Shown in pieces: positions 9,055 to 18,492 of a stretch of 34,400 nucleotides of DNA. Numbering within the stretch: the first letter of the stretch is position 1; the number at the start of each line of letters is the position of its first letter. Position numbers and translations under genes: made by a program. The notes under the pieces are model-generated. The model saw only the letters and a list, made by a program, of their open reading frames with translations, ran no database searches and was not told the DNA's origin. Source of the stretch: Flavobacterium caseinilyticum (GTDB taxonomy: Bacteria > Bacteroidota > Bacteroidia > Flavobacteriales > Flavobacteriaceae); the NCBI RefSeq assembly GCF_004349085.1, contig NZ_SMFM01000014.1:591-34990 (forward strand), written 5' to 3'.

Positions 9055-9147
9055 CAAGAAAAATTATTTTTTTTTCAGTCGTTATTTTCACTTCGATCTG
9101 GGCTAAAACAGTCAGTGATGTATAACCCAAATTAGTTTAAAATCAAC

Positions 9148-11976
9148 TTATTTTATCGCTGGTTTATTTAGAAGAATTGGCTCTCCAAAACCAATTTGCT
9201 CTAGCTTTTTTAACTGCGTTTCAGCATCACCTACTATTAAATAAATCATTTTATCAGCATTCAAATATTTCTCTGAAAGTTTTTTTATCGCGTCAATAGT
9301 GCTGTTCTTCACAATATTTTCCTGTTGCTTTGCGTAATCATCAGCATAATTATAGTTGCTGATATCATATAACATTTCCAATTTTGATGACAATGTTTCA
9401 AATGCTCGTGCATTACTTTTTATTAAATATCCTTTCGTCACCTCAAGATCATTCTCAGTAAAGTTTTTTCCATATTGTGAAAGAATTTCTTTAATCAAAC
9501 TAACGGATTCAAAGGTTACATTTGAACGCACACCGCTTGACACTGCAAATGGACCTTTGTTGACAGAGCCATTAAACGATGAATTGATTCCATACGTATA
9601 TCCTTTTCCTTCGCGCAATTGTTGCGTCAATTGTGAGGCGAAACTACCACCGCCTAACCGGTAATTCATAATTTGTACGGGATAAAAATCCGGGTCAGTT
9701 GCTGCAAGGGCAGGATAACCAATTCGGATTACAGATTGTTTTGCACCCGGAACATCATAAAAATAAATTTTCGAGGACGCTACCGTATTCGTAACAATTG
9801 GTTTACGAACCATAACTTTTTTAGCCTCCCAGTTTTTATTTAAAGTCGCTAATGAATTGGTCACATCTGTTTTTGCAATAGCGCCAACAATTTGAAAATT
9901 AGCAACTGATGGAGCTACATTATTAGCATAATAATTTTTTAAATCATCAATCGTAATGCTATTTACAGAATTTTCGGTCCCAATTCGGTTGTTCGCCAAA
10001 ATCGATTCTTTACCGTAAAGTAATTTTTTAAATTCATTTCTGGCAATACTATTTGGATCCGCTTTCTGCTGCAAAATTTGACTTAAAGTACTTTGTTTAA
10101 TTAAATCATATTCTTTTGCGTCCCAGCGCGGTTGCAATATTATTTCCTGAACTAATGCCATAGTGGCAGCGTAATTCTTTGCCAGAGTATTTCCTGAAAT
10201 AAAAATGGATTCATCAGTTGCATACGCTCTAATAGTTGCGCCAAGACTTTCGATAGCATTTTCCAGTTGCTCGGGAGTTTTATTTTTGGTTCCTTTTGTC
10301 ATCAGTTCCGCTAACATATTTGAAACGCCTATTTTATTAGTGTTTTCAAGCAACATTCCGCCTTTTATTTGCAGTTGAAATTGAACAAGTGGCACTTCGT
10401 GGTTTTCAATTCCTAATACGTTTAGACCGGATGACAACTTGCTTTTCCAAACAGTTGGTAATTTTACATCAGGACTTTCTCCATAAGCCGGTTCAACAGT
10501 TCGGTCAAATTTAGAAGGTGTTTTTTTATACGTTGCAGCAATACTGGCATCAAAGAAATCTTCTTTTCCTTCAACGATTTTTTCTTCAACAACCTCGGCT
10601 AATGTTGAACCAGCCAAAATTAAATTTGCCTCTCCTTTCGGAACAAAACTAGTGGCAACAAAATGCTTTCCTTTGATGTATTTTTGATACACACGCATCA
10701 CATCTTCAGTAGTCACCGCAAGAATGTTTTTTACATCTTGATTGATATAATCCGGAGTTCCTGCAAAAATTTCATATTGCGCCAGTTGAAAACCTTTTCC
10801 TAAAACACTGGATAAATTGGTGTAAAAAGCAGTTTCTTGCCCGGCTTTAATTCGATTTAAATCCTGTTGTGAAATTCCTTCAGCTTCAAAGTTTTTAAAA
10901 GCTTCGTTTACGCCATTCATTACTTCATTCAAATTTGTTTTTTCGAAAGCGGTTACGCTCAACATGTATTGACCCGCAATTTCTGAATTGTATTGAAAAA
11001 CGTCAGCGGCATCCGTTACTTTTTTTTCTTCTACCAAGGTTTTGTATAAAGGCGCTTTTTTACCTTTGGAAAGATAACTGGCCAAAACTTCCAGTGCGTA
11101 ACTGTCAGGATGGTATTCGTAAACCGAAGGCCAAGTCAATGTGAGTTGCGGCAATTTGGCAAAATTATCTTCGTAATATAGTTTCTTAGTTTCGGTCAAC
11201 GTTACAGACTGCTTTTCCATTTTAGGAATAGCTTCACCGCGTTTTATTTCTCCGAAGTATTTTTCGACCCACGCTTTGGTTTGTTTAACATCAAAATCTC
11301 CGGCAATAGTTAATGTCACATTGTTGGGTACATACCAGCGATTGTAAAAACTTTTTACATCTTCAAGCGTCGCATTTTGTAAATCTTCCAATGAACCAAT
11401 AACATCCCAACTGTACGGATGCGTTGCCGGATATAAATTTTTAGAGATTACTGAAAAATTATGTCCGTAAGGTCGGTTGTCATAACTCTGTCTTTTTTCA
11501 TTTTTAACGACCTGCTTTTCTTTGGCTAAAACCGGCTCTGTTACCGTGTTGATAAAGTAGCCCAATTTATCGGCTTCTGCCCAAATCATTTTTTCTAATG
11601 CATCTTTTGGAACAGTCTGGAAATAATTAGTGCGGTCTCTGCTGGTAGAACCATTGGCACCAGCCCCGCCAATACGAGCACTCATTTTATCCAGACCTCC
11701 TTTTCCTAAATTCTCCGATTCCAGGAAAAGTAAATGCTCGAACAAATGTGCAAATCCTGTACGACCCGCTTTTTCTCTGGCAGAACCTACATGGCTGGTC
11801 AACGCAACTGCAACCACAGGATCTGATCGGTCAATATGCAAGATGACTTGCAATCCGTTATCTAAAGTGAATTTTTCAAATGCGACTTTAAACTCTTTTG
11901 ATTTTTGATTTTGGGAGTGGGATGAAAAAGTGCTAAAAAGCACCAAAAAGCACATTAATAACTGGATTGGTTTCAT
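9148..11976 (-). CDS. Periplasmic M16-family zinc metallopeptidase (pitrilysin type, two M16 modules)
   Basis: The 942-residue protein starts with a Sec signal peptide (MKPIQLLMCFLVLFSTFSSHS). The N-terminal catalytic module (about residues 28-260) has the inverted zinc motif HLFEH at 77-81, with the third ligand probably Glu160 in VVKNEKR. A middle M16_C module follows, then a second M16 pair (about residues 500-930) lacking HxxEH but keeping GGGSFASQLTQQLREGKGYTYG near residue 785, the substrate-clamping Arg-Tyr region of the inactive half. This matches the large flavobacterial M16 proteases that degrade peptides in the periplasm or at the outer membrane. It is transcribed alone, convergent with the purM unit. 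Confidence 0.92.
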   Translation of the reverse strand: MKPIQLLMCFLVLFSTFSSHSQNQKSKEFKVAFEKFTLDNGLQVILHIDRSDPVVAVALTSHVGSAREKAGRTGFAHLFEHLLFLESENLGKGGLDKMSARIGGAGANGSTSRDRTNYFQTVPKDALEKMIWAEADKLGYFINTVTEPVLAKEKQVVKNEKRQSYDNRPYGHNFSVISKNLYPATHPYSWDVIGSLEDLQNATLEDVKSFYNRWYVPNNVTLTIAGDFDVKQTKAWVEKYFGEIKRGEAIPKMEKQSVTLTETKKLYYEDNFAKLPQLTLTWPSVYEYHPDSYALEVLASYLSKGKKAPLYKTLVEEKKVTDAADVFQYNSEIAGQYMLSVTAFEKTNLNEVMNGVNEAFKNFEAEGISQQDLNRIKAGQETAFYTNLSSVLGKGFQLAQYEIFAGTPDYINQDVKNILAVTTEDVMRVYQKYIKGKHFVATSFVPKGEANLILAGSTLAEVVEEKIVEGKEDFFDASIAATYKKTPSKFDRTVEPAYGESPDVKLPTVWKSKLSSGLNVLGIENHEVPLVQFQLQIKGGMLLENTNKIGVSNMLAELMTKGTKNKTPEQLENAIESLGATIRAYATDESIFISGNTLAKNYAATMALVQEIILQPRWDAKEYDLIKQSTLSQILQQKADPNSIARNEFKKLLYGKESILANNRIGTENSVNSITIDDLKNYYANNVAPSVANFQIVGAIAKTDVTNSLATLNKNWEAKKVMVRKPIVTNTVASSKIYFYDVPGAKQSVIRIGYPALAATDPDFYPVQIMNYRLGGGSFASQLTQQLREGKGYTYGINSSFNGSVNKGPFAVSSGVRSNVTFESVSLIKEILSQYGKNFTENDLEVTKGYLIKSNARAFETLSSKLEMLYDISNYNYADDYAKQQENIVKNSTIDAIKKLSEKYLNADKMIYLIVGDAETQLKKLEQIGFGEPILLNKPAIK

Positions 11977-12155
11977 TTTTTAAATTTAGGTTCAACGTTA
12001 TTTTTACGGCAAAGTATATTTTGCTTTAGACGCTAAAAGTAAGAAAAAAATAAAATAATAAAGCAGTAGAATGTGATAATAAATCAGGAAAATTACGGAA
12101 AAATACGCTTTACCGATGTGAATTTCTAAATTAAAATCCTTCAGTTGGTTTCGTT

Positions 12156-14306
12156 TTAAATCATCGTATCGCCACCTTTTCTAAAACCTATCAGCTGTCT
12201 GTATTTTGACTGTGTTTCTTTTAAATCTTCCTCCATTTGTTTGTATTTGCTGATGTCTTTTATCGTCACAACAGCTGCCACCACATTATTATTTTGATCC
12301 ACTAATGGCCTGCCGCTAATGAGCACTCTTTTCTTTTCCTGTGCCACAGGATTCCAGAGAATTATTTCAACATCAGTACTGACTTGTCCGTTTAGCGCAC
12401 GTTCCATCGGTAAGTTTTGCGAAGGAAAAATGGTCTTTTCATCAGGGAAAAAAAGCTCGAAATGATTGCTTAAATCCGTCGATATTTTATCATCTTCTTC
12501 AATTCCGAAAATCTCATTAGCCATATAATTAGCCATGATTATTTTTTTATCGACATTGGCCACAATTATTCCTTCACTGATATTTTCGACGATCAACCGT
12601 AATTTTTCTTCATTTTCGTAGAGGTTGTCAATGGCTGTTTGCTGTTCATTTTCGAGTTCTACAAGCTCGGTAACATTTCGGGCAACAGAATAAAACACCC
12701 TGTTTTGAAGATCGATATTACTATTCCAATCGAGCCATTTATAAGAGCCGTCTTTACAAAGGAACTGAGTTCTGAAATTGATAATAGATTCTCCTTTTAA
12801 GTGTCTTTGCAGCGCTTCGCTGGCTGTTTGTTTATCGTCAGGATGAATTAAATCTATGAATTTAATTTTATTCACGTCTTCTTGAGTGTATCCAAGTGTT
12901 TTGGTAAAAGCGGGATTGATTTTAATAAAATGTTCCTCTTTGGCTACGGTTAAAATATCAAATGCCATGTCAAAAAACATGTTTGATATTTTTAAAGATT
13001 CTTCATTTGCAATTCTTTCGGTTACATCTCTTGCAACAGCGTATATAATTCCTGTTTGCATATCGATAGTACTGGTCCAGTCAAACCATTTATAGGAATC
13101 GTCTTTTAGGCGTTCCCGAACTCGCGTGGTAATCACTGAATCACTGATTTTCAACTTTTTGATGCCATCCATAAAAACTGCAACGTCGTCAGGATGTATG
13201 AAACTTAAGAAGGGTTTGTTTAGTATTTCTTGCTGATTGTATCCTAAAATTCTCGTGAAAGCAGGATTAACTTTTACAAAATTGTGTTCTTTTATCACGA
13301 CAAACATTTCAGATGACAGGTTAAAAAATGTATTAGCAATATTTAGCGCGTTTTCAATCTCTTTTTTCTCTGTGATATCGCTGGCAACTGCATACAATAG
13401 TCCAGTTTTTACATCGGGAAAAACGGACCAAACCAGCCATTTGACAGTTCCGTCTTTACAAATGTAGCGGTTTTCGAATTTAATTGACAAAGCGCCGGTT
13501 TGAAGTTTTATCACTTCTTTTTTAGTGATTTCTTGGTCATCAGGATGCGTAAAATGCAAGAAGTTTTTGCTCAGCAATTCTTCTTCTGAATATCCTAAAA
13601 TCTTACTGACTGCAGGATTCACTTTTACAAATTTTTCCATCGACGAAATAATCATCATGTCTACTGACATTGTAAAGAATTTTTCAGCGGCAGTGAAAGA
13701 CTCTTCCAGTTTTTTTCTCTCGGATATATCTGTAAAAATTCCACCAATGGCGTAAATTCTTTTTGAGGAATCATATATCGGAAATTTCACGGCAATGTAA
13801 GTATGAATTCCGTCGGGAAGCTGAATAGTTTCTTCCGTTTTTAATTCCTTCAATGCCTTTACAACCTCAAAATCAGAATTTCTATAGGCGTCCGCTGCAG
13901 CAATAGGCATGAAGTCATGGTCAGTTTTACCTATTATTTCTTCATTTTTGATGTTAAATAAAGATTCAAATTGTTTATTCGTCAACAGATATTCGCCGTT
14001 TATTTTCTTTATGAAAATGGGGCTCAACGTGTTGTCCATAATGGATTGCAGTAATTGTTTGTTTTCCAAAAGTAAATTCTGCGCAATATTTTTAGACCGA
14101 AGTTGGGAACGGATAATGAAATACACAACGGTCAACAAAATAAGGGAAAGAATAATCAAAGCTATTTCTATCCAATTCAAAGAATTATCCAAAGCTTGGT
14201 CTCTTTGTTTATCAATCCTTAAAATAAAAACCCAGGCAATGGCAAAAACAACAAATATATTGAGTATAAATCCAGTGATTATTTTTTTTTCTAAAGAAAT
14301 TTTCAT
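12156..14306 (-). CDS. Membrane-anchored protein with five PAS domains and no kinase domain
   Basis: The 716-residue protein has two N-terminal membrane segments (about residues 10-30 and 44-66) with a short loop between them. Five PAS/PAC sensor units follow: about 85-200, 203-318, 323-438, 443-560 and 575-698. Units two to four are close relatives, each with a xFVKVNPAxxxxLGY and xIHPDD pattern and a terminal DITE/DVTE/NVTE motif, so they arose by internal duplication. After the last PAC (AAVVTIKDISKYKQMEEDL) the protein runs only 20 more residues and stops. No HisKA, HATPase, GGDEF or helix-turn-helix follows in any frame nearby. It is annotated as a sensor, but how it would signal is open: a partner kinase by contact, or an ancestral kinase that lost its tail. 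Confidence 0.85.
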   Translation of the reverse strand: MKISLEKKIITGFILNIFVVFAIAWVFILRIDKQRDQALDNSLNWIEIALIILSLILLTVVYFIIRSQLRSKNIAQNLLLENKQLLQSIMDNTLSPIFIKKINGEYLLTNKQFESLFNIKNEEIIGKTDHDFMPIAAADAYRNSDFEVVKALKELKTEETIQLPDGIHTYIAVKFPIYDSSKRIYAIGGIFTDISERKKLEESFTAAEKFFTMSVDMMIISSMEKFVKVNPAVSKILGYSEEELLSKNFLHFTHPDDQEITKKEVIKLQTGALSIKFENRYICKDGTVKWLVWSVFPDVKTGLLYAVASDITEKKEIENALNIANTFFNLSSEMFVVIKEHNFVKVNPAFTRILGYNQQEILNKPFLSFIHPDDVAVFMDGIKKLKISDSVITTRVRERLKDDSYKWFDWTSTIDMQTGIIYAVARDVTERIANEESLKISNMFFDMAFDILTVAKEEHFIKINPAFTKTLGYTQEDVNKIKFIDLIHPDDKQTASEALQRHLKGESIINFRTQFLCKDGSYKWLDWNSNIDLQNRVFYSVARNVTELVELENEQQTAIDNLYENEEKLRLIVENISEGIIVANVDKKIIMANYMANEIFGIEEDDKISTDLSNHFELFFPDEKTIFPSQNLPMERALNGQVSTDVEIILWNPVAQEKKRVLISGRPLVDQNNNVVAAVVTIKDISKYKQMEEDLKETQSKYRQLIGFRKGGDTMI

Positions 14307-14615
14307 GGTCGAAACTGTATTAAAATTAAATAGTATTCACCGAAATATTCAGAATTTACAATGCCAAAATAGTAGATGAAAGTTACTGAATTAAATCCAA
14401 TTAACAAGTGTTTCTTTAATATTTGTCAGTGCTAACATTCCAATAGAGAAGGTTTTAAGATTCTGTCGTTAGGTTTTTTGAAGTGAAAATTACGGTAGGT
14501 TTGCTGCTGCGACTTTGTCGCTTCTGAGGATATTTTTTTTGATTTTAAACTTTTTTTCGCGAATCTGAATTCAATTTTTTTTAGCAAATACGCTAAAAAT
14601 ATAAAGCGAGTCGAA
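14307..14615. other. Intergenic region without a supported gene
   Basis: This stretch is AT-rich. A small stem (GCGAC TTT GTCGC near 14509-14521) is the only structure seen. A short minus-strand frame here runs from the pseudogene at 14616 and has no protein-like features. Confidence 0.5.
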
Positions 14616-14992
14616 TTATTTAGTATTGAATTCTCCCCAATGCCATAGATTTCCCGCTGGGTCATATACAAAACATTCTTTTACCATTCCAGCTCTCGAA
14701 CAGGCACTAATTTTATAGTTTTATATTTCGAGGTAAGATTAATTGCCATCAATTCGTTATAAAACTGTCATACATTCTCCACTTCCATAAAAAGCGTCGT
14801 GTTTTCGGTCTAATCTTTTAAGTAGGCATTCTGTAAATAAAATCCGAACTACGCTGTATTGAAATAGCTCATTTTGGAAGATAAAATGATTTTCTGGAAT
14901 CCAAGATGTCGATTAATCGGCGTGACTCCTCATAATCCTTTGCTCCGACGAATCGTGGAATTAATTTTGCCACACGCATCGATCATATTCAT
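14616..14992 (-). pseudogene. Decayed glyoxalase/bleomycin-resistance (VOC) family gene
   Basis: Reading the minus strand across frames recovers an almost complete VOC protein. The pieces are AKDYEESRRLIDIL near the start, MSYFNTA, FGFYLQNAYLKD, TENTTLFMEVENVYDSF, then ECFVYDPAGNLWHWGEFNTK just before a TAA stop. These follow the usual VOC order, ending in the conserved DPxGNLWHxGEF block that carries a metal-ligand Glu. Joining them needs several frameshifts and skips at least two in-frame stop codons, so the gene is dead. The start at 14992 (MNMIDACGK) is the best candidate. It begins a run of broken genes ending near 16.3 kb. Confidence 0.78.
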
Positions 14993-15000
14993 TGTCTAAT

Positions 15001-15279
15001 TTATTCTTAGCAAATTGTTTTTTATCCTTTTTAAAAAAGCATAAAAATTAGCGTTTTGATAAACAAAAGTTGTTTTGGCAGTACATTACGCAGCATCAAA
15101 TTTTTCACTTACAGGAAACTTCACTTTTGTTCCCTGAAAATACAAAACTCACAGTTCTATAGGTGTATTTGTAGGATCGCATAAAGAATAAAATCCTTAT
15201 TTCTTATCGTTTTAGTGTCAAAGAAGTGCCGGTTTTCAAAATATAGAAGTTTAAATTCGCCAACTTTTAACTGGCGGAA
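15001..15279 (-). other. Degenerate coding remnant, family uncertain
   Basis: No intact gene is present. On the minus strand a short protein-like string can be read (CDPTNTPIEL, stop, VLYFQGTKVKFPVSEKF, around 15080-15178). It looks like the 3' part of a gene in which a Trp codon became a stop. It might be a second VOC-like remnant, but I cannot assign it. Confidence 0.35.
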
Positions 15280-15657
15280 CTATTTATAAACGGCATTGAC
15301 TTTCCAAAAAGTTATTTCTGGCGGACCATCTAAAAATGCTTGTGATTCTACAATAAATCGTTGCATATGCTCCGTTTTCAAATGCTGATTCTTATAATAT
15401 AATTCGTCATCCCATTCCTCATACAACAAAACATTAGAATTGTCTTTCTGGTCTACATGCAATCTGAGATTTATAAAGTGATCTTCTTTTTTGACCTGCT
15501 CAAGTAACTTCTTTAAGCCCGTAATCGCATCTACATTTTTATGTTGCAGAGTTTTGTACTGTACGATGACAATAATATTGTTTGCTGAATCTTGCTTTTC
15601 ACATCCGGTGAAAAGTAAACTGATAAATAATGTTAAAATCAATAGTAGTTTTTTCAT
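15280..15657 (-). CDS. Putative lipoprotein with ABM/YgiN-like monooxygenase fold
   Basis: The 125-residue product begins MKKLLLILTLFISLLFTGC, a lipoprotein signal with the lipobox Cys at residue 19. The mature part (IIVIVQYKTLQHKNVDAITG, KEDHFINLRLHVDQKDNSNV, LLYEEWDDELYYKNQHLK, TEHMQRFIV) follows the dimeric ferredoxin-like antibiotic-biosynthesis-monooxygenase (ABM) pattern, including the xxEEWxxxxxxxxHLxxEH core. Many ABM proteins are small quinol or phenolic oxygenases; activity here is unproven. The frame is open up to 15810, but the upstream part is read-through of an IS remnant (CSLNHIYLL), so I chose the Met at 15657. Confidence 0.75.
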   Translation of the reverse strand: MKKLLLILTLFISLLFTGCEKQDSANNIIVIVQYKTLQHKNVDAITGLKKLLEQVKKEDHFINLRLHVDQKDNSNVLLYEEWDDELYYKNQHLKTEHMQRFIVESQAFLDGPPEITFWKVNAVYK

Positions 15658-15689
15658 GATATAAAAATGTTTGATATTAATGAGCGGAT

Positions 15690-15870
15690 TCTCGTCGTTT
15701 TTAAGGTCAGTTTGCTGTAAAACGTGCAAATCAACTTTAATTGCTAAATCGTGAAGTAAATATATGTGATTTAAACTACAATCAGAATTGTTTATCAAAA
15801 AAGCAGTCAAATTTCCTTAATGGAAAATCTCGATCAACTAACCAAATTACAGAAAAAACAGCACTAAATT
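15690..15870 (-). mobile_element. Old IS1182-like element end (transposase C-terminus remnant)
   Basis: The segment GTAAATATATGTGATTTAAACTAC is shared with the fresher remnants near 23.1, 25.6 and 29.4 kb. On the minus strand it encodes CSLNHIYLL, the same C-terminal peptide as in the 25.6 kb copy. A second, equally degraded copy at 18085-18245 matches over about 150 bases (both contain AATGGAAAATCTC or AGTGGAAAATCTC). Only the transposase 3' end and terminal region survive. Confidence 0.65.
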
Positions 15871-16013
15871 TTCTAATAAATCACTATCAAAACATTACTG
15901 AAAGCTACAGTTTTATTAACCTGATATCAGGTTTCCTTCTGTAGGATTTTCAATGTTCGTGCTGCGTGCGCAACGAAATTTTAGCTTTAGTAGGCTGTTT
16001 TTTAGTAAAGTTC

Positions 16014-16330
16014 TTAATGATTTTCTAAATCGTTTATTTTAATGTTTTCTGCTAAAGTTTTTCCTTCTGGATTTACTAAACGATTTTTTGGTAATTCATC
16101 TTCATTATATCTAATAGTAATTTTGCCGTTAAAACCTTTGTTTTAATTTACATTAATTCCTTAAGTTTTTCTTGATCAAATACATTTATCCATTTTGATT
16201 TTTCTTGGTCGATTGCAACTCCAACAATTTCAAAATAACTTTTTCTATTGTCTTCATACACTTTTCTTAATTCATGTAATTGTCCTCGGCAATGTCCACA
16301 ATAAATTGCCTAAAAATCTGTTAAGATCTA
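16014..16330 (-). pseudogene. Decayed TlpA/ResA-like thioredoxin-family gene
   Basis: On the minus strand the thioredoxin core can be read as DF-stop-AIYCGHCRGQLHELRKVYED, where the stop replaces the expected Trp of DFWAxxCGxCR, then SYFEIVGVAIDQEKSKWINV. After a frame change the 3' part reads DELPKNRLVNPEGKTLAENI and KINDLENH before TAA at 16014. The order, CxxC motif and PxxxLVNPxGK ending are typical of TlpA-like disulfide reductases of Bacteroidota. The 5' end with the signal peptide is missing. Stops and a frameshift make it a pseudogene. Confidence 0.8.
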
Positions 16331-16358
16331 TTTACCTTTTATAGACCACAGCAAAAAA

Positions 16359-16390
16359 AAACCTTGCTCAAGATTATATTGGCAAGGTTT
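16359..16390. terminator. Bidirectional intrinsic terminator
   Basis: A 9-bp stem, AAACCTTGC / GCAAGGTTT, has a 14-base loop. A-rich sequence lies to the left (T-run for the minus strand) and TTTTT within 10 bases to the right. It lies 30 bases past the stop of the HAEPLYID gene and serves that minus-strand gene. Confidence 0.85.
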
Positions 16391-16420
16391 CTAATTTTTA
16401 ATTGAGTGATACTATTTTTA

Positions 16421-17293
16421 TTAATGTGACGGTTCGTATATTAACCGTAAAAAGGTACTAAATCTTTGAATTTCTCTTTTTATCGGGATTCCAGTGACAA
16501 TTCCGATAAGTAATTTTTTAGTAACCTCCACTCGCATTTGTGGACGAATGGTCATGTCAAAATCATTTTCTTTTATTTCCTTATTAAACTCAACACCAAT
16601 AAAATTTCTACTTCCTGGAATCATATAATGGACATTAGAGTTGATTTGCCAGTTCGTTTCTTGTGCGTTATCTGCAAAACGTGTCGAAAATTGAGGACCA
16701 GTGTATAAAAGGGTATGGAAATTTTGACCCCAGCGCTTTGCAACTACCAAAAATGGATTGTAGACATTTCCAGTAAAGAAAGTATCACTTTGGTAATTTT
16801 TAAAATCGGTTAACTGAAATTCATGAATGTAGCCCAATGCCATTGACAGCTTCTTTTTTTCGGAAACAAAAAAAGTATATTGCGCCGCTAATTTTATGCT
16901 GTGTAGGCTGCTACCGGGAGTCTCAGCATCACTGATAGTAGGGTAATATATTGAAAAGGGTAATTCTATTTCAAGACCTAATCGGTCAATTGGTGCCCAC
17001 TCATATTCTATCAATGCAGTATATTCATCATGGGTGATATTGTCTGTTAAACCTAGACCAACATTCCATTCGCGTTCCCCTTTTCTGGCGCCTAGATCTC
17101 TAATCAAATCGATATAAAGAGGTTCTGCGTGCAATACTTTGGGTCTGTCTTTTTTACCTTCAACTTCTTGAATGTACAGACTGTCTTTTATACTATTACT
17201 TTGATTTTTTTCTTTTTGTGCATGAGCAATGTTAACTATAAGTAGTGTTAATACCAAAGTCCACACCTTCGTTTCTAAATAGTGGGTATTCAT
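16421..17293 (-). CDS. HAEPLYID-family outer-membrane-type protein
   Basis: The 290-residue product has a signal peptide (VLTLLIVNIAHAQ) and the diagnostic HAEPLYIDLIRDLGARKGE string near residue 55, for which the family is named. The rest is a series of amphipathic strands with aromatic ends (EWNVGLGLTDN, LGLEIELPFSIYY, IKLAAQYTFFV, FIGVEFNKEI, MRVEVTKKLL), ending in an aromatic-containing C-terminus, so it is probably a 10- to 14-stranded outer-membrane beta-barrel. The biological role is not established. It lies 68 bases behind the gene at 17362-17763 on the same strand, likely one transcript, and is followed by a terminator. Confidence 0.88.
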   Translation of the reverse strand: MNTHYLETKVWTLVLTLLIVNIAHAQKEKNQSNSIKDSLYIQEVEGKKDRPKVLHAEPLYIDLIRDLGARKGEREWNVGLGLTDNITHDEYTALIEYEWAPIDRLGLEIELPFSIYYPTISDAETPGSSLHSIKLAAQYTFFVSEKKKLSMALGYIHEFQLTDFKNYQSDTFFTGNVYNPFLVVAKRWGQNFHTLLYTGPQFSTRFADNAQETNWQINSNVHYMIPGSRNFIGVEFNKEIKENDFDMTIRPQMRVEVTKKLLIGIVTGIPIKREIQRFSTFLRLIYEPSH

Positions 17294-17361
17294 TTTAGTT
17301 TGTTTTATTTTTATTAATAAAGGGTCGTCCTTTCTTTTTTTATAAAAAAGGGATATATCAT

Positions 17362-17763
17362 TTAAACAATAAATAAAACTTCAGGAGGGGGAGTATTGAT
17401 TTCAAAAAAAGGGATCAAAATAATTAGATTTTGCCCTGATAAATACTGATTTTTAAGAGTTAAAAATTTTGGGTTGATGTGAAAGAAAGCGCTTGGTACA
17501 ACGAAAATGCCTAGGCTAAAGGTGATTTTACCAGCGATATTTTCGTTAGTATCATTATCATCATATTCAGCAATTGCATTATCGTAACCCAACAATTTCT
17601 CTACAATAATTTCAATAATGCTCTCTTGATCATTATAGGTCAGATTTTCGGGTACATAATTAGGTTGTACATCTGCAGAATCAACACAACAATTCAGAAA
17701 ATATAAGGACATGAAACCCCAAAAATATCGAATTAATAAAGTATTTCGTGCTGCTTTAATCAT
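17362..17763 (-). CDS. Putative exported protein upstream of the HAEPLYID gene
   Basis: The 133-residue product has a hydrophobic N-terminus (NTLLIRYFWGFMSLYFLNCC) that resembles a lipoprotein or membrane anchor with Cys at residues 25-26. A short acidic stretch (AEYDDNDTNENIAG) and a hydrophobic C-terminal part (LSGQNLIILIPFFEINTPPP) follow. I do not recognise the family. Because it is the first gene of the two-gene unit, it probably works with the HAEPLYID protein in the envelope; that is inference from spacing. Confidence 0.68.
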   Translation of the reverse strand: MIKAARNTLLIRYFWGFMSLYFLNCCVDSADVQPNYVPENLTYNDQESIIEIIVEKLLGYDNAIAEYDDNDTNENIAGKITFSLGIFVVPSAFFHINPKFLTLKNQYLSGQNLIILIPFFEINTPPPEVLFIV

Positions 17764-18492
17764 TTTGCATAATTAAACATATTTAAGTTATCCTGATTAT
17801 AAATATACGTTAAAAAAAATATCACGTATCTAAATTTAAGGTTTTCACGGATTACTGTTCTGATTTATAAGGATGAATGTATAATTTTAATTCTATTCTG
17901 TTTACCAAGTTGTGGAGATTGCTTACTTAGGTAATTAGCATTGACTTCAGCAATTTTTATGGAAATTGAACGTATCAATTTTAAAATTTTCAGCGTGATG
18001 TTATAACGTGGTTTCATGGATACTATCATTTGATAGGATCAAAAGTAATTTTTTTCTGAATGTTCAAGATTATTACCACTAACTTCAGTTTATACAAAAA
18101 CTTCCAAATGAATTCTATTCGGTTAATCAAAGAGTAAATATATATGATTTAACTAAAGTCAAAATTGTTTGTCAAAAAAGTACTTAAATTTCATTAGTGG
18201 AAAATCTCAATTAACCAACCAAAATTATAGAAAAAAGAGAATGAAAGATCCTATAGTAATCCTCTCTCCCAATAGTATAAAAAATCCATGGTGCTAGCGG
18301 ACTTGTAATAAGTTCCCTTCAACACTTGATTCATTGGTTGGCTACTCATGCAATGAACTTTAGCTGTTCGTGGATGGGTTTTACTTTATCCATAGAGTAG
18401 TGTCAGTCAATTTCGGTGAGAAGATGACTAAAAGCGATTTAATTTCATTTGACATTCATTGCTCTTTTGTGTCAACTGGCGTGGGTATAAAA
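17764..18492. other. Gene-free stretch with an old IS end
   Basis: About 730 bases have no supported gene. The only recognisable content is the IS remnant at 18085-18245, reported separately. The remainder shows no protein-like reading on either strand. Confidence 0.6.
18085..18245 (-). mobile_element. Old IS1182-like element end
   Basis: CAGTTTATACAAAAACTTCC here corresponds to CAGTTCGTCTAAAAACCTCC at the ends of the remnants at 23.1, 25.6 and 29.4 kb, followed by the shared GAGTAAATATATATGATTTAA. On the minus strand NHIYLL, the transposase C-terminus, is still readable. It is in the same orientation as the copy near 15.7 kb. Confidence 0.65.

Noticed and set aside
14432..14671. Minus-strand 79-residue frame
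   Set aside because: It overlaps the 3' end of the VOC pseudogene in another frame, and the readable VOC ending (DPAGNLWHWGEF) is in the pseudogene frame.
15280..15810. Longer 176-residue version of the ABM-like lipoprotein
   Set aside because: The extra N-terminal residues are translated IS remnant (CSLNHIYLL) and would bury the lipoprotein signal peptide.
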